Assembly: GCF_018129405.1 (NCBI RefSeq)
Contig: NZ_JAFCLP010000022.1
Location: forward strand, 1-64,000
Reading direction: 5' to 3'
From: Bradyrhizobium iriomotense
Lineage (GTDB): Bacteria; Pseudomonadota; Alphaproteobacteria; Rhizobiales; Xanthobacteraceae
DNA length: 64,000 bases
The translations under genes were made by a program, and so were the position numbers. Positions within the stretch are counted from its first letter, which is position 1. Every line of letters begins with the position of its first letter. The notes beneath the pieces are model-generated. The model saw only the letters and a list, made by a program, of their open reading frames with translations. It ran no database searches and had not been told where the DNA came from. Below, piece after piece: positions 17,189-25,038 of this stretch.

Positions 17189-18556
17189 ATGTCGAAAAGT
17201 TCTGCCCAATATTCGCAGTACCCCCAACATCATCCTCACGACCACGGACGGGCCTTTCATCGGCGTCCTGTCGCCGTCGCGGCGGCCGCCGCGCTTCCCC
17301 TGCCCGACGCCGATGACGCCTACACCATTGTCCATCACGGCAAGCAGGTCCGCCTCGGCCCGGTCGTGTTCTGGATCGTGGTCGGCACCATCGTGCTGCT
17401 CGGCCTGTGGTCGGCCGCAACCGCCACCTATTTCGCTTTCCGCGACGACGTCCTGACCCGGCTGATCGCCCGCCAGGCCGAGATGCAATACGCCTATGAA
17501 GACCGTATCGCCGAGCTGCGTGCCAAGGTCGATCGCACCACCAGCCGCCAGCTGCTCGACCAGGAGCAGTTCGACCAGAAGCTCGACCAGATCATGAAGC
17601 GCCAGACGGCGCTGGAGTCCCGGGCGACGGCGCTGGGCGCCATGCCTGACGTGACCGGATCGATCCCCCGCGCGGCGCCGCAGCGTGGCGATTCGAGCCA
17701 GGGCACGATACTGGGCACGCCAAAACCGTCGCCGATCAGCGACACCGTGATCTTCGTGGCGCCGCCGGATCGCGAAGCACGACTCGAATCGCGCGCGCCT
17801 GCCGTCCTGGCCCCGCCGACCAGCCAATTCGCCAAGAACCAGGGTTTCGACAATGTCCTGGTCCGGCTCACGACCTCGCTCGACCAGGTCGAGCGCCGCC
17901 AGATGGCCGCGCTCAGCGCCGTCGAGGACGGCATGGATTCGCGCATGCGCCGGATGCGCGGCGTCGTCAGCGATCTCGGCCTCAACCTCGCCAGTCTCGA
18001 AGCCGCCGTGCCGCGCAGCGCGATGGGCGGACCGTTCGTCCCCGTCAAACTGACGGCCAATGCCGGGCCGTTCGAGAAGCAGCTCAATCGCATCAACACG
18101 ACGCGCGCCGAGATGGATCGTCTCAATCGCACGCTGGCGCTGGTGCCATATCGCAAGCCCGTCATCGGCGAGGTCGAGTTCACCTCCGGTTTCGGCGTGC
18201 GCAGCGATCCCTTCCTGGGCCGGCCCGCGATGCACACCGGCCTCGACTTCCGCGCCGCAACCGGCGATCCCGTCCGCGTCACCGCCTATGGCAAGGTGGT
18301 CTCGGCCGGCTGGTCCGGCGGCTACGGCCGTATGGTCGAGGTCGACCACGGCAATGGTCTCTCGACCCGCTACGGCCATCTCTCCGAGATCAGCGTCAAG
18401 GTCGGCGAGATCGTGAAGATCGGCCAAGTCGTTGGTCTCGTCGGCTCGACCGGCCGCTCTACCGGTCCGCATCTGCATTACGAGACCCGCATCGACGGCG
18501 AAGCGGTCGACCCGCAGAAGTTCTTGCGCGCTGGCGTGCGCCTCAGCGCGGGCTAA
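17189..18556 (+). CDS. M23 family peptidoglycan metallopeptidase
   Basis: A 455-residue protein from the ATG at 17189 (an earlier in-frame start at 17135 gives an unlikely leader). It has a cytoplasmic His/Pro-rich N-terminus, one membrane helix (about 57-83), a coiled-coil-like periplasmic stalk and a C-terminal LytM/M23 endopeptidase domain. The zinc ligands are all present: H and D in MHTGLDFRA, and HxH in GPHLHYETR. Such enzymes cut peptide cross-bridges, or with degenerate sites activate amidases; here the site is intact. It fits with amiC and PBP1A in the same window as cell-wall remodelling functions. Confidence 0.92.
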   Translation: MSKSSAQYSQYPQHHPHDHGRAFHRRPVAVAAAAALPLPDADDAYTIVHHGKQVRLGPVVFWIVVGTIVLLGLWSAATATYFAFRDDVLTRLIARQAEMQYAYEDRIAELRAKVDRTTSRQLLDQEQFDQKLDQIMKRQTALESRATALGAMPDVTGSIPRAAPQRGDSSQGTILGTPKPSPISDTVIFVAPPDREARLESRAPAVLAPPTSQFAKNQGFDNVLVRLTTSLDQVERRQMAALSAVEDGMDSRMRRMRGVVSDLGLNLASLEAAVPRSAMGGPFVPVKLTANAGPFEKQLNRINTTRAEMDRLNRTLALVPYRKPVIGEVEFTSGFGVRSDPFLGRPAMHTGLDFRAATGDPVRVTAYGKVVSAGWSGGYGRMVEVDHGNGLSTRYGHLSEISVKVGEIVKIGQVVGLVGSTGRSTGPHLHYETRIDGEAVDPQKFLRAGVRLSAG

Positions 18557-18574
18557 GCCCGCGCCATTTTGTTT
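18546..18574 (+). terminator. Hairpin terminator overlapping the M23 stop codon
   Basis: A perfect 8-bp stem GCGCGGGC/GCCCGCGC (18546-18553 and 18557-18564) has the TAA stop codon as its three-base loop and is followed by CATTTTGTTT. It separates the M23 gene from the convergent DUF5666 gene. Confidence 0.65.
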
Positions 18575-18589
18575 CGGTCCACGTTGTCG

Positions 18590-19789
18590 TCAGCGCCGGC
18601 CGCCGCCCATTCCGCCGCCGGGACCGCCGAAGCCGCCACCACCCATGCCGCCGCCGGGCCCCATCGGGCCGCCGGGGAAACCGGGTCCGCCCGGGCCTGA
18701 CGGGCCGCCAGGACCTGACGGCGCCGAGCCGGGCGTTGTGCCGGGGCTCGATCCGGGCGCAGGAGCGCCGCCCGGCGCGCCAGGTGGACCGCCGCCCGGA
18801 GTCGGCGTGCCCCTGTTCGGATGCAGGATTGAACCACCGGGCGACCGGCCGCCGGGACCGCCGCCGCCGCCGGGCGAAGGTGCTCCCGGCCCCTGGCCGA
18901 TGGCCTTCGCCGAATCCACCTGGAGGCCGCGCGAACGATCGAACACGCCGTTGACCACCATGCGCGCTTCGCCCGCCGCAGGCCCGAAGCGTGAGCCATC
19001 GCGGGCGATCAGCCCCGAGCCGAGCTGGAGGTTGGCGCCCGCCCGCTGCACATAGGCCTCGATCGACAGCCGGCTCGCACCGACGAGGTCCGAGAAATCG
19101 TCGATCCGCGTGCGGGCGGCCTGCATCGCGCCCTGGGCCGCGCTGCCCTCGATCTGGACGCGCTGGCCGACCAGCAGCGGATCGATGCCGTTCAGCCTCA
19201 AGCCGCCGATATGCAGACCCTCAGGTCCGCGCTCGACGAGGCCCGTGACGCGCGCAACCGCGTCGCGCCGGGGTTCGACCAGGCTTGCGACGATGACGCC
19301 ATCGGTGCGGCGCAGGCCGTAAACGGCGACCTGCGCGCCCGCACGGAGCTTGCTCTCCTTGTCGCCTGTGACGACCTTCTGGCCGAGCACCGTCAGCTCG
19401 TTGCCCTTCACCTGCTCGATCGGCCCTGCGACCTCGCTCGCGATCGCGATGTTGCGCGTCACCAGCGTGCCGTCGGCCTGCCGGGTTGCGACCACGCGCG
19501 CGAGCTGGCCGATGCGCAGCGCATTGGCGCTGGCCGGCTCGCCGTCGATACGGACCGGAACGTCGCTGGCATAGGTCACGCGCTCGCCGTTGACGTAGAT
19601 GCTGCCGAAGCGCTGGATCACGCCGACGATGCCGGTACCGCCGATGCCGTGATCATCGCCGCGCGTGATTCCGGTGCCGCCGATGCCCTGATCAGTGCCG
19701 CGCTTGACCTGCGCGCGGGCCATCGCGGTGCCGGCCAGCCAGAACCCCATCAACAGCAGACGGCGGGAGATCAGCGGCGGCCGGCTCAT
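18590..19789 (-). CDS. DUF5666-domain secreted protein with Gly/Pro-rich tail
   Basis: A 399-residue exported protein. The N-terminus has a signal-like segment (SRRLLLMGFWLAGTAMARAQ), then twin GIGGTGI motifs that typify DUF5666 proteins, then repeated OB-like beta modules (for example IQRFGSIYVNGERVTY and VTGLVERGPEGLHIGGL) to about residue 290. The last 100 residues are a Gly/Pro/Ser low-complexity tail with collagen-like GP-rich repeats ending GGGRR. Function is unknown; I do not assign one. The start overlaps the DUF6502 stop by ATGA, so the two are translationally coupled and form a conserved-looking pair. Confidence 0.85.
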   Translation of the reverse strand: MSRPPLISRRLLLMGFWLAGTAMARAQVKRGTDQGIGGTGITRGDDHGIGGTGIVGVIQRFGSIYVNGERVTYASDVPVRIDGEPASANALRIGQLARVVATRQADGTLVTRNIAIASEVAGPIEQVKGNELTVLGQKVVTGDKESKLRAGAQVAVYGLRRTDGVIVASLVEPRRDAVARVTGLVERGPEGLHIGGLRLNGIDPLLVGQRVQIEGSAAQGAMQAARTRIDDFSDLVGASRLSIEAYVQRAGANLQLGSGLIARDGSRFGPAAGEARMVVNGVFDRSRGLQVDSAKAIGQGPGAPSPGGGGGPGGRSPGGSILHPNRGTPTPGGGPPGAPGGAPAPGSSPGTTPGSAPSGPGGPSGPGGPGFPGGPMGPGGGMGGGGFGGPGGGMGGGRR

Positions 19790-20682
19790 GAACCGCCCTC
19801 TTTGCCGCCTTCCTTGCCGTTTTCCTTGCCGCTTTCCTTCGTCTCGCTCTCCTCGTCGGCGTCCTCGCTGTAGATGTAGATGCCGAAATTCCAGCGGGCG
19901 TCACCGCCCTTGTCCTTGGCGAGCGCCCGGTTGGCCTCGCGGTTGGCCGTCTTCAGCGCGTCCATGGCGAGCTCGCGCGAGCGCGCCTCGAGGCGCCGCG
20001 CCAGCTTCGGCGAGATGTTGTTGTAGTGCACCGCGCGTTCGAGGAAGCGCGGCCCATCCGCGACATTCTGCGCGGCGGCCGCGATGTGGTCGTGCAGATT
20101 GCGGCCGAGATAATGCCACTTGCTGTCGTCCTCGCCTGATGGGACGAAGGCGGCTTCGACCAGCTCGATCTCGTCGGCTCCGTTGATGGTGACGAGCCTG
20201 CGGTCGATCCATTCGTCGAGCACCGCGCGCGGGCGCACGTCCTTGGTCACGGAGGCGACGAGCTGCTCGAATGACGGCGCATCGCCTTCCGCCGTGCGCG
20301 GCAGCGCCAGCGGCTCGCCCTTCGCGTCGGTGAACTCGGGCGCGGCGAGCCAGCGCGCGATCACGGCGCTGGTCAGCGACACCGCCGCCGGGGCTTCATG
20401 CACCGGCGCCCCCGCGCCGCGCAGCCGCGCCACCTCCTTGCGATGAATGCCGGTGAGCAGGCTGACGCGGCTGTCGGTCTGCTCTTTGTCCTCCAGCGCA
20501 AAATCATGCTCGGCGACGTTGACGAAGAGCTCGCGAAGCAGTTGCGCCAGCGCCGGAAAGGTCATGCCGCTGCGGATGCAGAGTCGCACCAGCGGGCGCA
20601 GCAGCCGCGCCAGCGGCGCGTGCAGCTTCGCGGCGGCATTCGGCTGTGGTGCCGCTGCTTTCGACCCGGGCTTGGCATTCAT
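19786..20682 (-). CDS. DUF6502 family protein, HTH-like (putative regulator)
   Basis: A 298-residue protein from the ATG at 20682. A GTG at 20715 is in frame but lies upstream of the -10 element I identify, so it would not be transcribed. The N-terminal region LLRPLVRLCIRSGMTFPALA and the segment SRVSLLTGIHRKEVARLRG have the spacing of a helix-turn-helix, suggesting DNA binding; this is inference, since DUF6502 is uncharacterised. The C-terminus is a charged tail with KES/GKEN/GKEGG repeats. It overlaps the DUF5666 gene by 4 bp and is divergent from the glycan operon, with two 17-bp dyads between. Confidence 0.82.
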   Translation of the reverse strand: MNAKPGSKAAAPQPNAAAKLHAPLARLLRPLVRLCIRSGMTFPALAQLLRELFVNVAEHDFALEDKEQTDSRVSLLTGIHRKEVARLRGAGAPVHEAPAAVSLTSAVIARWLAAPEFTDAKGEPLALPRTAEGDAPSFEQLVASVTKDVRPRAVLDEWIDRRLVTINGADEIELVEAAFVPSGEDDSKWHYLGRNLHDHIAAAAQNVADGPRFLERAVHYNNISPKLARRLEARSRELAMDALKTANREANRALAKDKGGDARWNFGIYIYSEDADEESETKESGKENGKEGGKEGGS

Positions 20683-20688
20683 GTCTGA

Positions 20689-20717
20689 ATTGTAGCGATC
20701 CACGGCGTGGGACACAA
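20689..20717 (-). promoter_or_regulatory. Sigma-70 promoter for DUF6502-DUF5666
   Basis: On the minus strand TTGTGT (-35, 20712-20717) and TACAAT (-10, 20689-20694) are separated by exactly 17 bp. The predicted transcript would begin at or next to the ATG at 20682, so the mRNA may be leaderless. The -35 lies inside the 17-bp dyad at 20707-20723. Confidence 0.65.
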
Positions 20718-20762
20718 TCCCACTTTTTCCTGTTTGCCGATTGACGTGGTAAATTTTCCCAC
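20707..20762. promoter_or_regulatory. Two 17-bp dyads GTGGKA-N5-TCCCAC (operator candidates)
   Basis: GTGGGACACAATCCCAC at 20707-20723 is a perfect dyad. GTGGTAAATTTTCCCAC at 20746-20762 has the same length and spacing with one arm mismatch. The first covers the -35 of the minus-strand promoter; the second fills the spacer between -35 and -10 of the plus-strand promoter. Both positions are classic for repression. The start-to-start distance is 39 bp. Confidence 0.7.
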
Positions 20763-20769
20763 ATATACG
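20741..20769 (+). promoter_or_regulatory. Sigma-70 promoter for the glycan operon
   Basis: TTGACG (-35, 20741-20746), a 17-bp spacer, and TATACG (-10, 20764-20769). Transcription would start near 20776, giving a leader of about 35 nt before the small ORF at 20811. Confidence 0.68.
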
Positions 20770-20810
20770 GAACGCCCACTGAGGGGCGCGACGTAAAGGG
20801 ACTCACACCC

Positions 20811-20972
20811 ATGGCTGACCGCTTGGTCCGCATTTCCAGTTCACCGCGTGCCGTGCCGGCTCCCGCTTGGGGCCACGGCGCCATCGAGCCGATGCTGCCC
20901 GCGCTGCTGCGCGGCGTGATCTTCATCTCGGTGCTGGCCGCACCGTTCGTCGCGGCGCTTCTCGCAGGCTGA
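20811..20972 (+). CDS. 53-residue single-span membrane protein at the head of the glycan operon
   Basis: A short gene with AAGGGA nine bases before its ATG, lying between the operon promoter and the glycosyltransferase-permease gene, whose start is 8 bp after its stop. The first half is polar (MADRLVRISSSPRAVP); the second is one membrane helix (LLRGVIFISVLAAPFVAALLAG). No family is recognised. Its position and tight spacing suggest a role with the glycan exporter, for example as a small accessory subunit, but this is inference only. It was too short to be noticed in a length-filtered gene search. Confidence 0.62.
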   Translation: MADRLVRISSSPRAVPAPAWGHGAIEPMLPALLRGVIFISVLAAPFVAALLAG

Positions 20973-20980
20973 CCGCGATC

Positions 20981-22909
20981 ATGCATCACACCAGCGAAAC
21001 CCCGCGCCGTCCGTCGGTGCTGCACATCTTCAAGATCTACTATCCCGACCTGTTCGGCGGCACGCTCACGGTAATCCGCGACATCTGCGCGAGCCTGAAG
21101 GATTCTTTCTCCTCCGCCGTGCTGGCCTGTTCGCAATCGGCCGAGCGGCGCGAGATCGTCGTCAACGACGTGCCGGTCGAGCGCGTGCGCTCGTTCGGCA
21201 ACGTGCTGTCGCTGCCCGCCGCCCCGACCTATCCCTGGCGTCTCTGGCGCAGAAGCGCCGAGCACGACCTGCTTGCGCTCCACGCCCCCTTCCCGCTGGC
21301 GGACCTCGTCTTCGCCTTCGGATTCGGCGCCAGGCGGCCGCTGGTCGTGCATTGGCACGCCGACATCGTCACCCATGCCGGCCTGCGCTGGTTCATCGAG
21401 CCGCTGATGCGGCGGACGCTGCGGCGCGCCAAGGCGATCATCGTCTCGGACCACGTGCTGGTCGACAACACGCCGCTGCTGCGCGAATTCGAGGACAAGT
21501 GCCACGTCGTGCCGTTCGGCATCGACACGTCGGGCTATGACTGGCCGAAGATCGAGCCGCATCACGTCAACGACCGCGGCCGGCTCGTGCTCGCCTGCGG
21601 CCGGCTTGTTCCCTACAAGGGTTTTGACGTGCTCATCCGCGCCGCGGCTTCGCACAATTTCGAGACCTGGATCATCGGAGAGGGCGCCGAGCGGCCGCGG
21701 CTCGAGCAGCTGATCCAGGAGCTCGGCCTCGGCGACCGCGTCCGTCTGCTCGGCTCCGTCAACGATTGCGAACGCATCAAGCTGATGTGCCTGGCCGACG
21801 TCTTCGTGATGCCGTCAGTGACCAATGCCGAGACTTTCGGTCTCGTCCAGCTCGAGGCCATGGCTGCCGGCCGCCCGGTCGTGAATACGGCGCTCGACAC
21901 GGCTGTGCCGCGCGTCGCCCGCCACGGCATGGAGGCGATCACCGTGCCGCCGGGCGATGCCGAGAAGCTGGGTGAGGCCATCGACACCCTGATCCGCGAT
22001 CCCGAGCGCCGCCGCCGCATGGGACTTGCGGCGCGCACGCGCACCCTCTCCCGCTATTCGGCCACGGCCTTCAAGCAGGGCATGGAGACCGTCTACCGCA
22101 ACGCCGTCGCCGCCTCCAGCGAGGAGCGACCTGCGACCGCCGAGCCGCCGCAGGCGACCGGCTGGCTGGACACGGTCCGGATCGCGGCGGCGCTGGCTTG
22201 GTCCGACATGCGGCACCGCTACGTGCGCTCACTGCTCGGCCCGTTCTGGATGTCGCTCCAGATGGCGATCGTGGTCGTCGTGCTGGGCTCGGTGATCGGC
22301 CAGATGTCGAACACCAGCATGTTGGCGCGCCTGCCGATGCTGGCGCTGTCGATGACGGCCTGGACCTTCCTCAACGGCGTGGTGCTGGACGCGACCACGG
22401 CGCTCCAGAACTCTGCGAGCCTGATCCGCGACCGGGCGCTGCCGCCCGTGATCTTCCTCCTGCAGTGCACGTTCCGTCAGGCCCTGTTCGCACTCCACAA
22501 CGCCTGTGTTCCGCTGCTGCTGTGGCTCATCTTCTCGCCCCACGACCTCTCTCACGCGCTGGCGGCGCTGCCCGGTCTCCTGCTGTTCGTCGCCTGCACC
22601 TTCGCCCTGAGCCTCGTTCTGGGCGCAATGGCGACCCGCTATCGCGACCTCAAGCCGATCATCGAATCCACGCTGATGCTCGCCTTTCTGGCTTCGCCCG
22701 TGATCTGGTCGTCCGACATGATCAACCACCGCTCGACCGTGATGCGGCTCAATCCGCTGACGCATCTGTTCGCGGTGTGGCGCGAGCCGCTGGCCGGCGG
22801 CGCTGTCGATCCCGTCAGCATCGTCTACGTCCTCGTCGCACTGGCGCTCCTGGTCTTTGCGAGCGCGCTGACGCTGGTCCACCTGCGCAAAGCCGCATTC
22901 TGGATCTGA
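20981..22909 (+). CDS. GT4 glycosyltransferase fused to a Wzm-like ABC-2 permease
   Basis: A 642-residue two-domain protein. Residues 1 to about 380 are a GT-B glycosyltransferase of family 4: N-terminal LHIFKIYYPDLFGGTLTVIRD, the donor-binding GRLVPYKGFDVLI, and the E-x7-E motif in ETFGLVQLEAMAAGRPVV. A Pro/Glu-rich linker follows, then residues about 393-642 form a complete ABC-2 transport permease with six helices and the Wzm/TagG-type ending NPLTHLFAVWREPL. Wzm permeases and glycosyltransferases are normally separate proteins. The frame is open throughout, with no stop or shift at the junction near 22157. The next gene encodes the matching ATPase, so this is probably the membrane half of a glycan exporter tethered to a sugar-adding enzyme. 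Confidence 0.9.
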   Translation: MHHTSETPRRPSVLHIFKIYYPDLFGGTLTVIRDICASLKDSFSSAVLACSQSAERREIVVNDVPVERVRSFGNVLSLPAAPTYPWRLWRRSAEHDLLALHAPFPLADLVFAFGFGARRPLVVHWHADIVTHAGLRWFIEPLMRRTLRRAKAIIVSDHVLVDNTPLLREFEDKCHVVPFGIDTSGYDWPKIEPHHVNDRGRLVLACGRLVPYKGFDVLIRAAASHNFETWIIGEGAERPRLEQLIQELGLGDRVRLLGSVNDCERIKLMCLADVFVMPSVTNAETFGLVQLEAMAAGRPVVNTALDTAVPRVARHGMEAITVPPGDAEKLGEAIDTLIRDPERRRRMGLAARTRTLSRYSATAFKQGMETVYRNAVAASSEERPATAEPPQATGWLDTVRIAAALAWSDMRHRYVRSLLGPFWMSLQMAIVVVVLGSVIGQMSNTSMLARLPMLALSMTAWTFLNGVVLDATTALQNSASLIRDRALPPVIFLLQCTFRQALFALHNACVPLLLWLIFSPHDLSHALAALPGLLLFVACTFALSLVLGAMATRYRDLKPIIESTLMLAFLASPVIWSSDMINHRSTVMRLNPLTHLFAVWREPLAGGAVDPVSIVYVLVALALLVFASALTLVHLRKAAFWI

Positions 22910-22912
22910 CGC

Positions 22913-23647
22913 ATGGTCAGGGTCACTCTCCGCAACGTCTGCCTCGATTATCCGCTCTACGGCGCCTACGACTTCTCGCTGAAGCGCCGGCTGCTCGGCC
23001 ATCTCATCCGCGAGCCGGGCGAGATGCGGACGATCCGGGCCGTCGACAATGTCACGATCGAGGCCGAAGCAGGCAGCCGCATCGGGCTCGCCGGTCCCAA
23101 CGGCTCCGGCAAGTCGACGCTGCTGCGGCTGATTGCCGGCGTCTATCCGCCGAGCAGCGGCAGCATCGCGCTGCAGGGCAACGTCGTGCCCCTGCTCGGC
23201 CTCAACGCCGGCGTCAACCTCGATTTCGTGGCGGAGGACAACATCGCGCTGCTGCTGCGGATCAGCGGCCGCAAGCCGACGCGCGCTGTGATCGACGAGA
23301 TCTGGGCCTTCACCGAGCTCGAGCCCCGCATGCAGCGGCTGCCGTTGCGGATGTTCTCCTCGGGAATGCTGATGCGGGTGTTGTTTGCGACCGCGACCGC
23401 CTTTCCGGCCGACATCCTCCTGCTCGACGAATGGCTCAGCGTGGTCGACGAGCACTTTGCGGAGAAAGCACAGGAGCGGCTGCTGAACATGGTGTCGCAG
23501 GCGGCGATCGTGATCATCGCCTCGCACGACCAGCCGCTGCTGCGCCGCACCTGCACCAGCATCATCAACCTCGATCACGGCCGCATCGCCTCGACCGTCA
23601 CGGTGGAGCCGCCGGCAACACACCCTTTTGAGCTCAAACGCGCATGA
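22913..23647 (+). CDS. Wzt-like polysaccharide ABC transporter ATPase
   Basis: A 244-residue ABC ATPase starting 3 bp after the permease fusion. Walker A is GPNGSGKST (61-69), the signature is the degenerate FSSGML (148-153) typical of polysaccharide exporters, Walker B is LLLDE (169-173) and the switch histidine is H205 in ASHD. It has no C-terminal carbohydrate-binding domain, unlike O-antigen Wzt of the two-domain type, so chain-end recognition by this protein is unlikely. It should power export of a lipid-linked glycan across the inner membrane. Its stop codon overlaps the next gene's ATG (ATGA). Confidence 0.92.
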   Translation: MVRVTLRNVCLDYPLYGAYDFSLKRRLLGHLIREPGEMRTIRAVDNVTIEAEAGSRIGLAGPNGSGKSTLLRLIAGVYPPSSGSIALQGNVVPLLGLNAGVNLDFVAEDNIALLLRISGRKPTRAVIDEIWAFTELEPRMQRLPLRMFSSGMLMRVLFATATAFPADILLLDEWLSVVDEHFAEKAQERLLNMVSQAAIVIIASHDQPLLRRTCTSIINLDHGRIASTVTVEPPATHPFELKRA

Positions 23648-25038
23648 AACAGAACATCCTAGTCGTCTCCGAGTCGCTCGGACAGCCCAACCACAAGCGC
23701 GGCATCTTCCATTTTACGCGGGAGCTGGTCCGGTCGCTCGCCGCGGAGGGCCACCAACTCACGCTGCTGGTGGAGACCTCGAAGCGCTACCGCAAGCTGT
23801 TGCGGCGCGAGCGGCGCACGAAGCTGTTCGCGGCGCAGTCCCGCAACATCGAGCTGCTCGCGCTTTATCGCTTCCTTGACGAAATCAACGTGGGCGGACC
23901 GGTGACGCTCAGCGGCACGCGCCGCAAGTTCGACTGGCTCCGCCACAGGGTCGGCATGTTGCTGTCGCGGGACAACGTCCTCTGCCTGCTGCGCGCAATC
24001 GGCCTGCGTGGCCTGAACGCGCGGCTGATCGAGAACTGGCCCGCCGCGCTCGAATACATCCCGCCGGATCTGAGCCATCTCGAACTGTTCGGCGACTTTC
24101 AGCTCGAGCCCGGATTCTTCAACTATCAGGACTCCTCGGCCTTCTTCCTGCTGCCGCCGCCGCGGATCGACGCGCGCGACTACGACGTGATCGTCGTGGA
24201 CACCCCGACCCGCGTGGCAATCAAGCGCAGGCCGGACGCCAAGGTGATCTGCGTCGTCCACGATTTGTTGCCGCTCACCGATCTCAAGCTCAGCGACATC
24301 GCCACACGGCAGTTCCTGGCGCGAATCCGCACCAGCCTGCGCCAGGCCGATGAGCTCGCCTTCGTTTCAAACTACAGCATGATGCGGTTCAGGGAACTGT
24401 TGCCGCAATTTGCGCACGTACCGGCGCGGGTCGTGTATCCCCGCACCCGGTTCGACGCCCCGGATGTCCTGCACCTTCCAGCCCCGTCGGGGCGTCCGGG
24501 GCGGCCGAGCTTCGTCGTCATCGTCTCGAACGAGCCGCGCAAGAACGTCGCCGCCGTCGTCCGCGCCTTCCGTGGCGTGCCCCAGGCCGATCTCGTCGTG
24601 ATCGGCTATGCCGGCGAGATCAGCCGGATGCGCAACCTGCCGCCCAACGTCCGCTTCGCCGGCTATGTCGACGAGCAGGAGAAGGCCGCCCTGATCGCGG
24701 AGGCGCACGGCCTGATCATGCCGAGCCTTGCCGAAGGTTTTGGCGTGCCGATCATCGAGGCGCTGGCCGCGAACACGCCGGTGCTGTGCTCGGATATTGC
24801 CGTCTTCCGCGAGGTCGCGGGCGAGCTCGCCGACTATTTCGACCCGTACTCGACGGACTCGATTGCCGCCTCCGTCACCCGCGTGCTGACGCGGCAGGAG
24901 GAGTGGCGCGGCAAGATCCGGGCGCGGCGCCACGAGCTTGCGAAGCGTTTCGGCTACGAGACCCAGGCCCGCGATTTCCTCGGCCGCCAGGTGCCCGCGG
25001 AAAGGCTGGTCGCCTCACCGCTTGCGTCGTACGGATGA
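23644..25038 (+). CDS. Glycosyltransferase family 4 (mannosyltransferase-like)
   Basis: A 464-residue GT-B enzyme. The N-terminal acceptor half begins ILVVSESLGQPNHKRGIFHF; an insertion (about residues 85-165) lengthens it. The C-terminal donor domain has the run EGFGVPIIEALAANTPVLCS followed by DIAVFREVAG, containing the E-x7-E pair, which is typical of WbaZ/mannosyltransferase-like enzymes of O-antigen clusters. It probably adds sugar to the lipid-linked glycan exported by the neighbouring transporter. Both ends are coupled by ATGA overlaps to the ATPase and to the ligase-like gene. The sugar donor is not known. Confidence 0.9.
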   Translation: MKQNILVVSESLGQPNHKRGIFHFTRELVRSLAAEGHQLTLLVETSKRYRKLLRRERRTKLFAAQSRNIELLALYRFLDEINVGGPVTLSGTRRKFDWLRHRVGMLLSRDNVLCLLRAIGLRGLNARLIENWPAALEYIPPDLSHLELFGDFQLEPGFFNYQDSSAFFLLPPPRIDARDYDVIVVDTPTRVAIKRRPDAKVICVVHDLLPLTDLKLSDIATRQFLARIRTSLRQADELAFVSNYSMMRFRELLPQFAHVPARVVYPRTRFDAPDVLHLPAPSGRPGRPSFVVIVSNEPRKNVAAVVRAFRGVPQADLVVIGYAGEISRMRNLPPNVRFAGYVDEQEKAALIAEAHGLIMPSLAEGFGVPIIEALAANTPVLCSDIAVFREVAGELADYFDPYSTDSIAASVTRVLTRQEEWRGKIRARRHELAKRFGYETQARDFLGRQVPAERLVASPLASYG

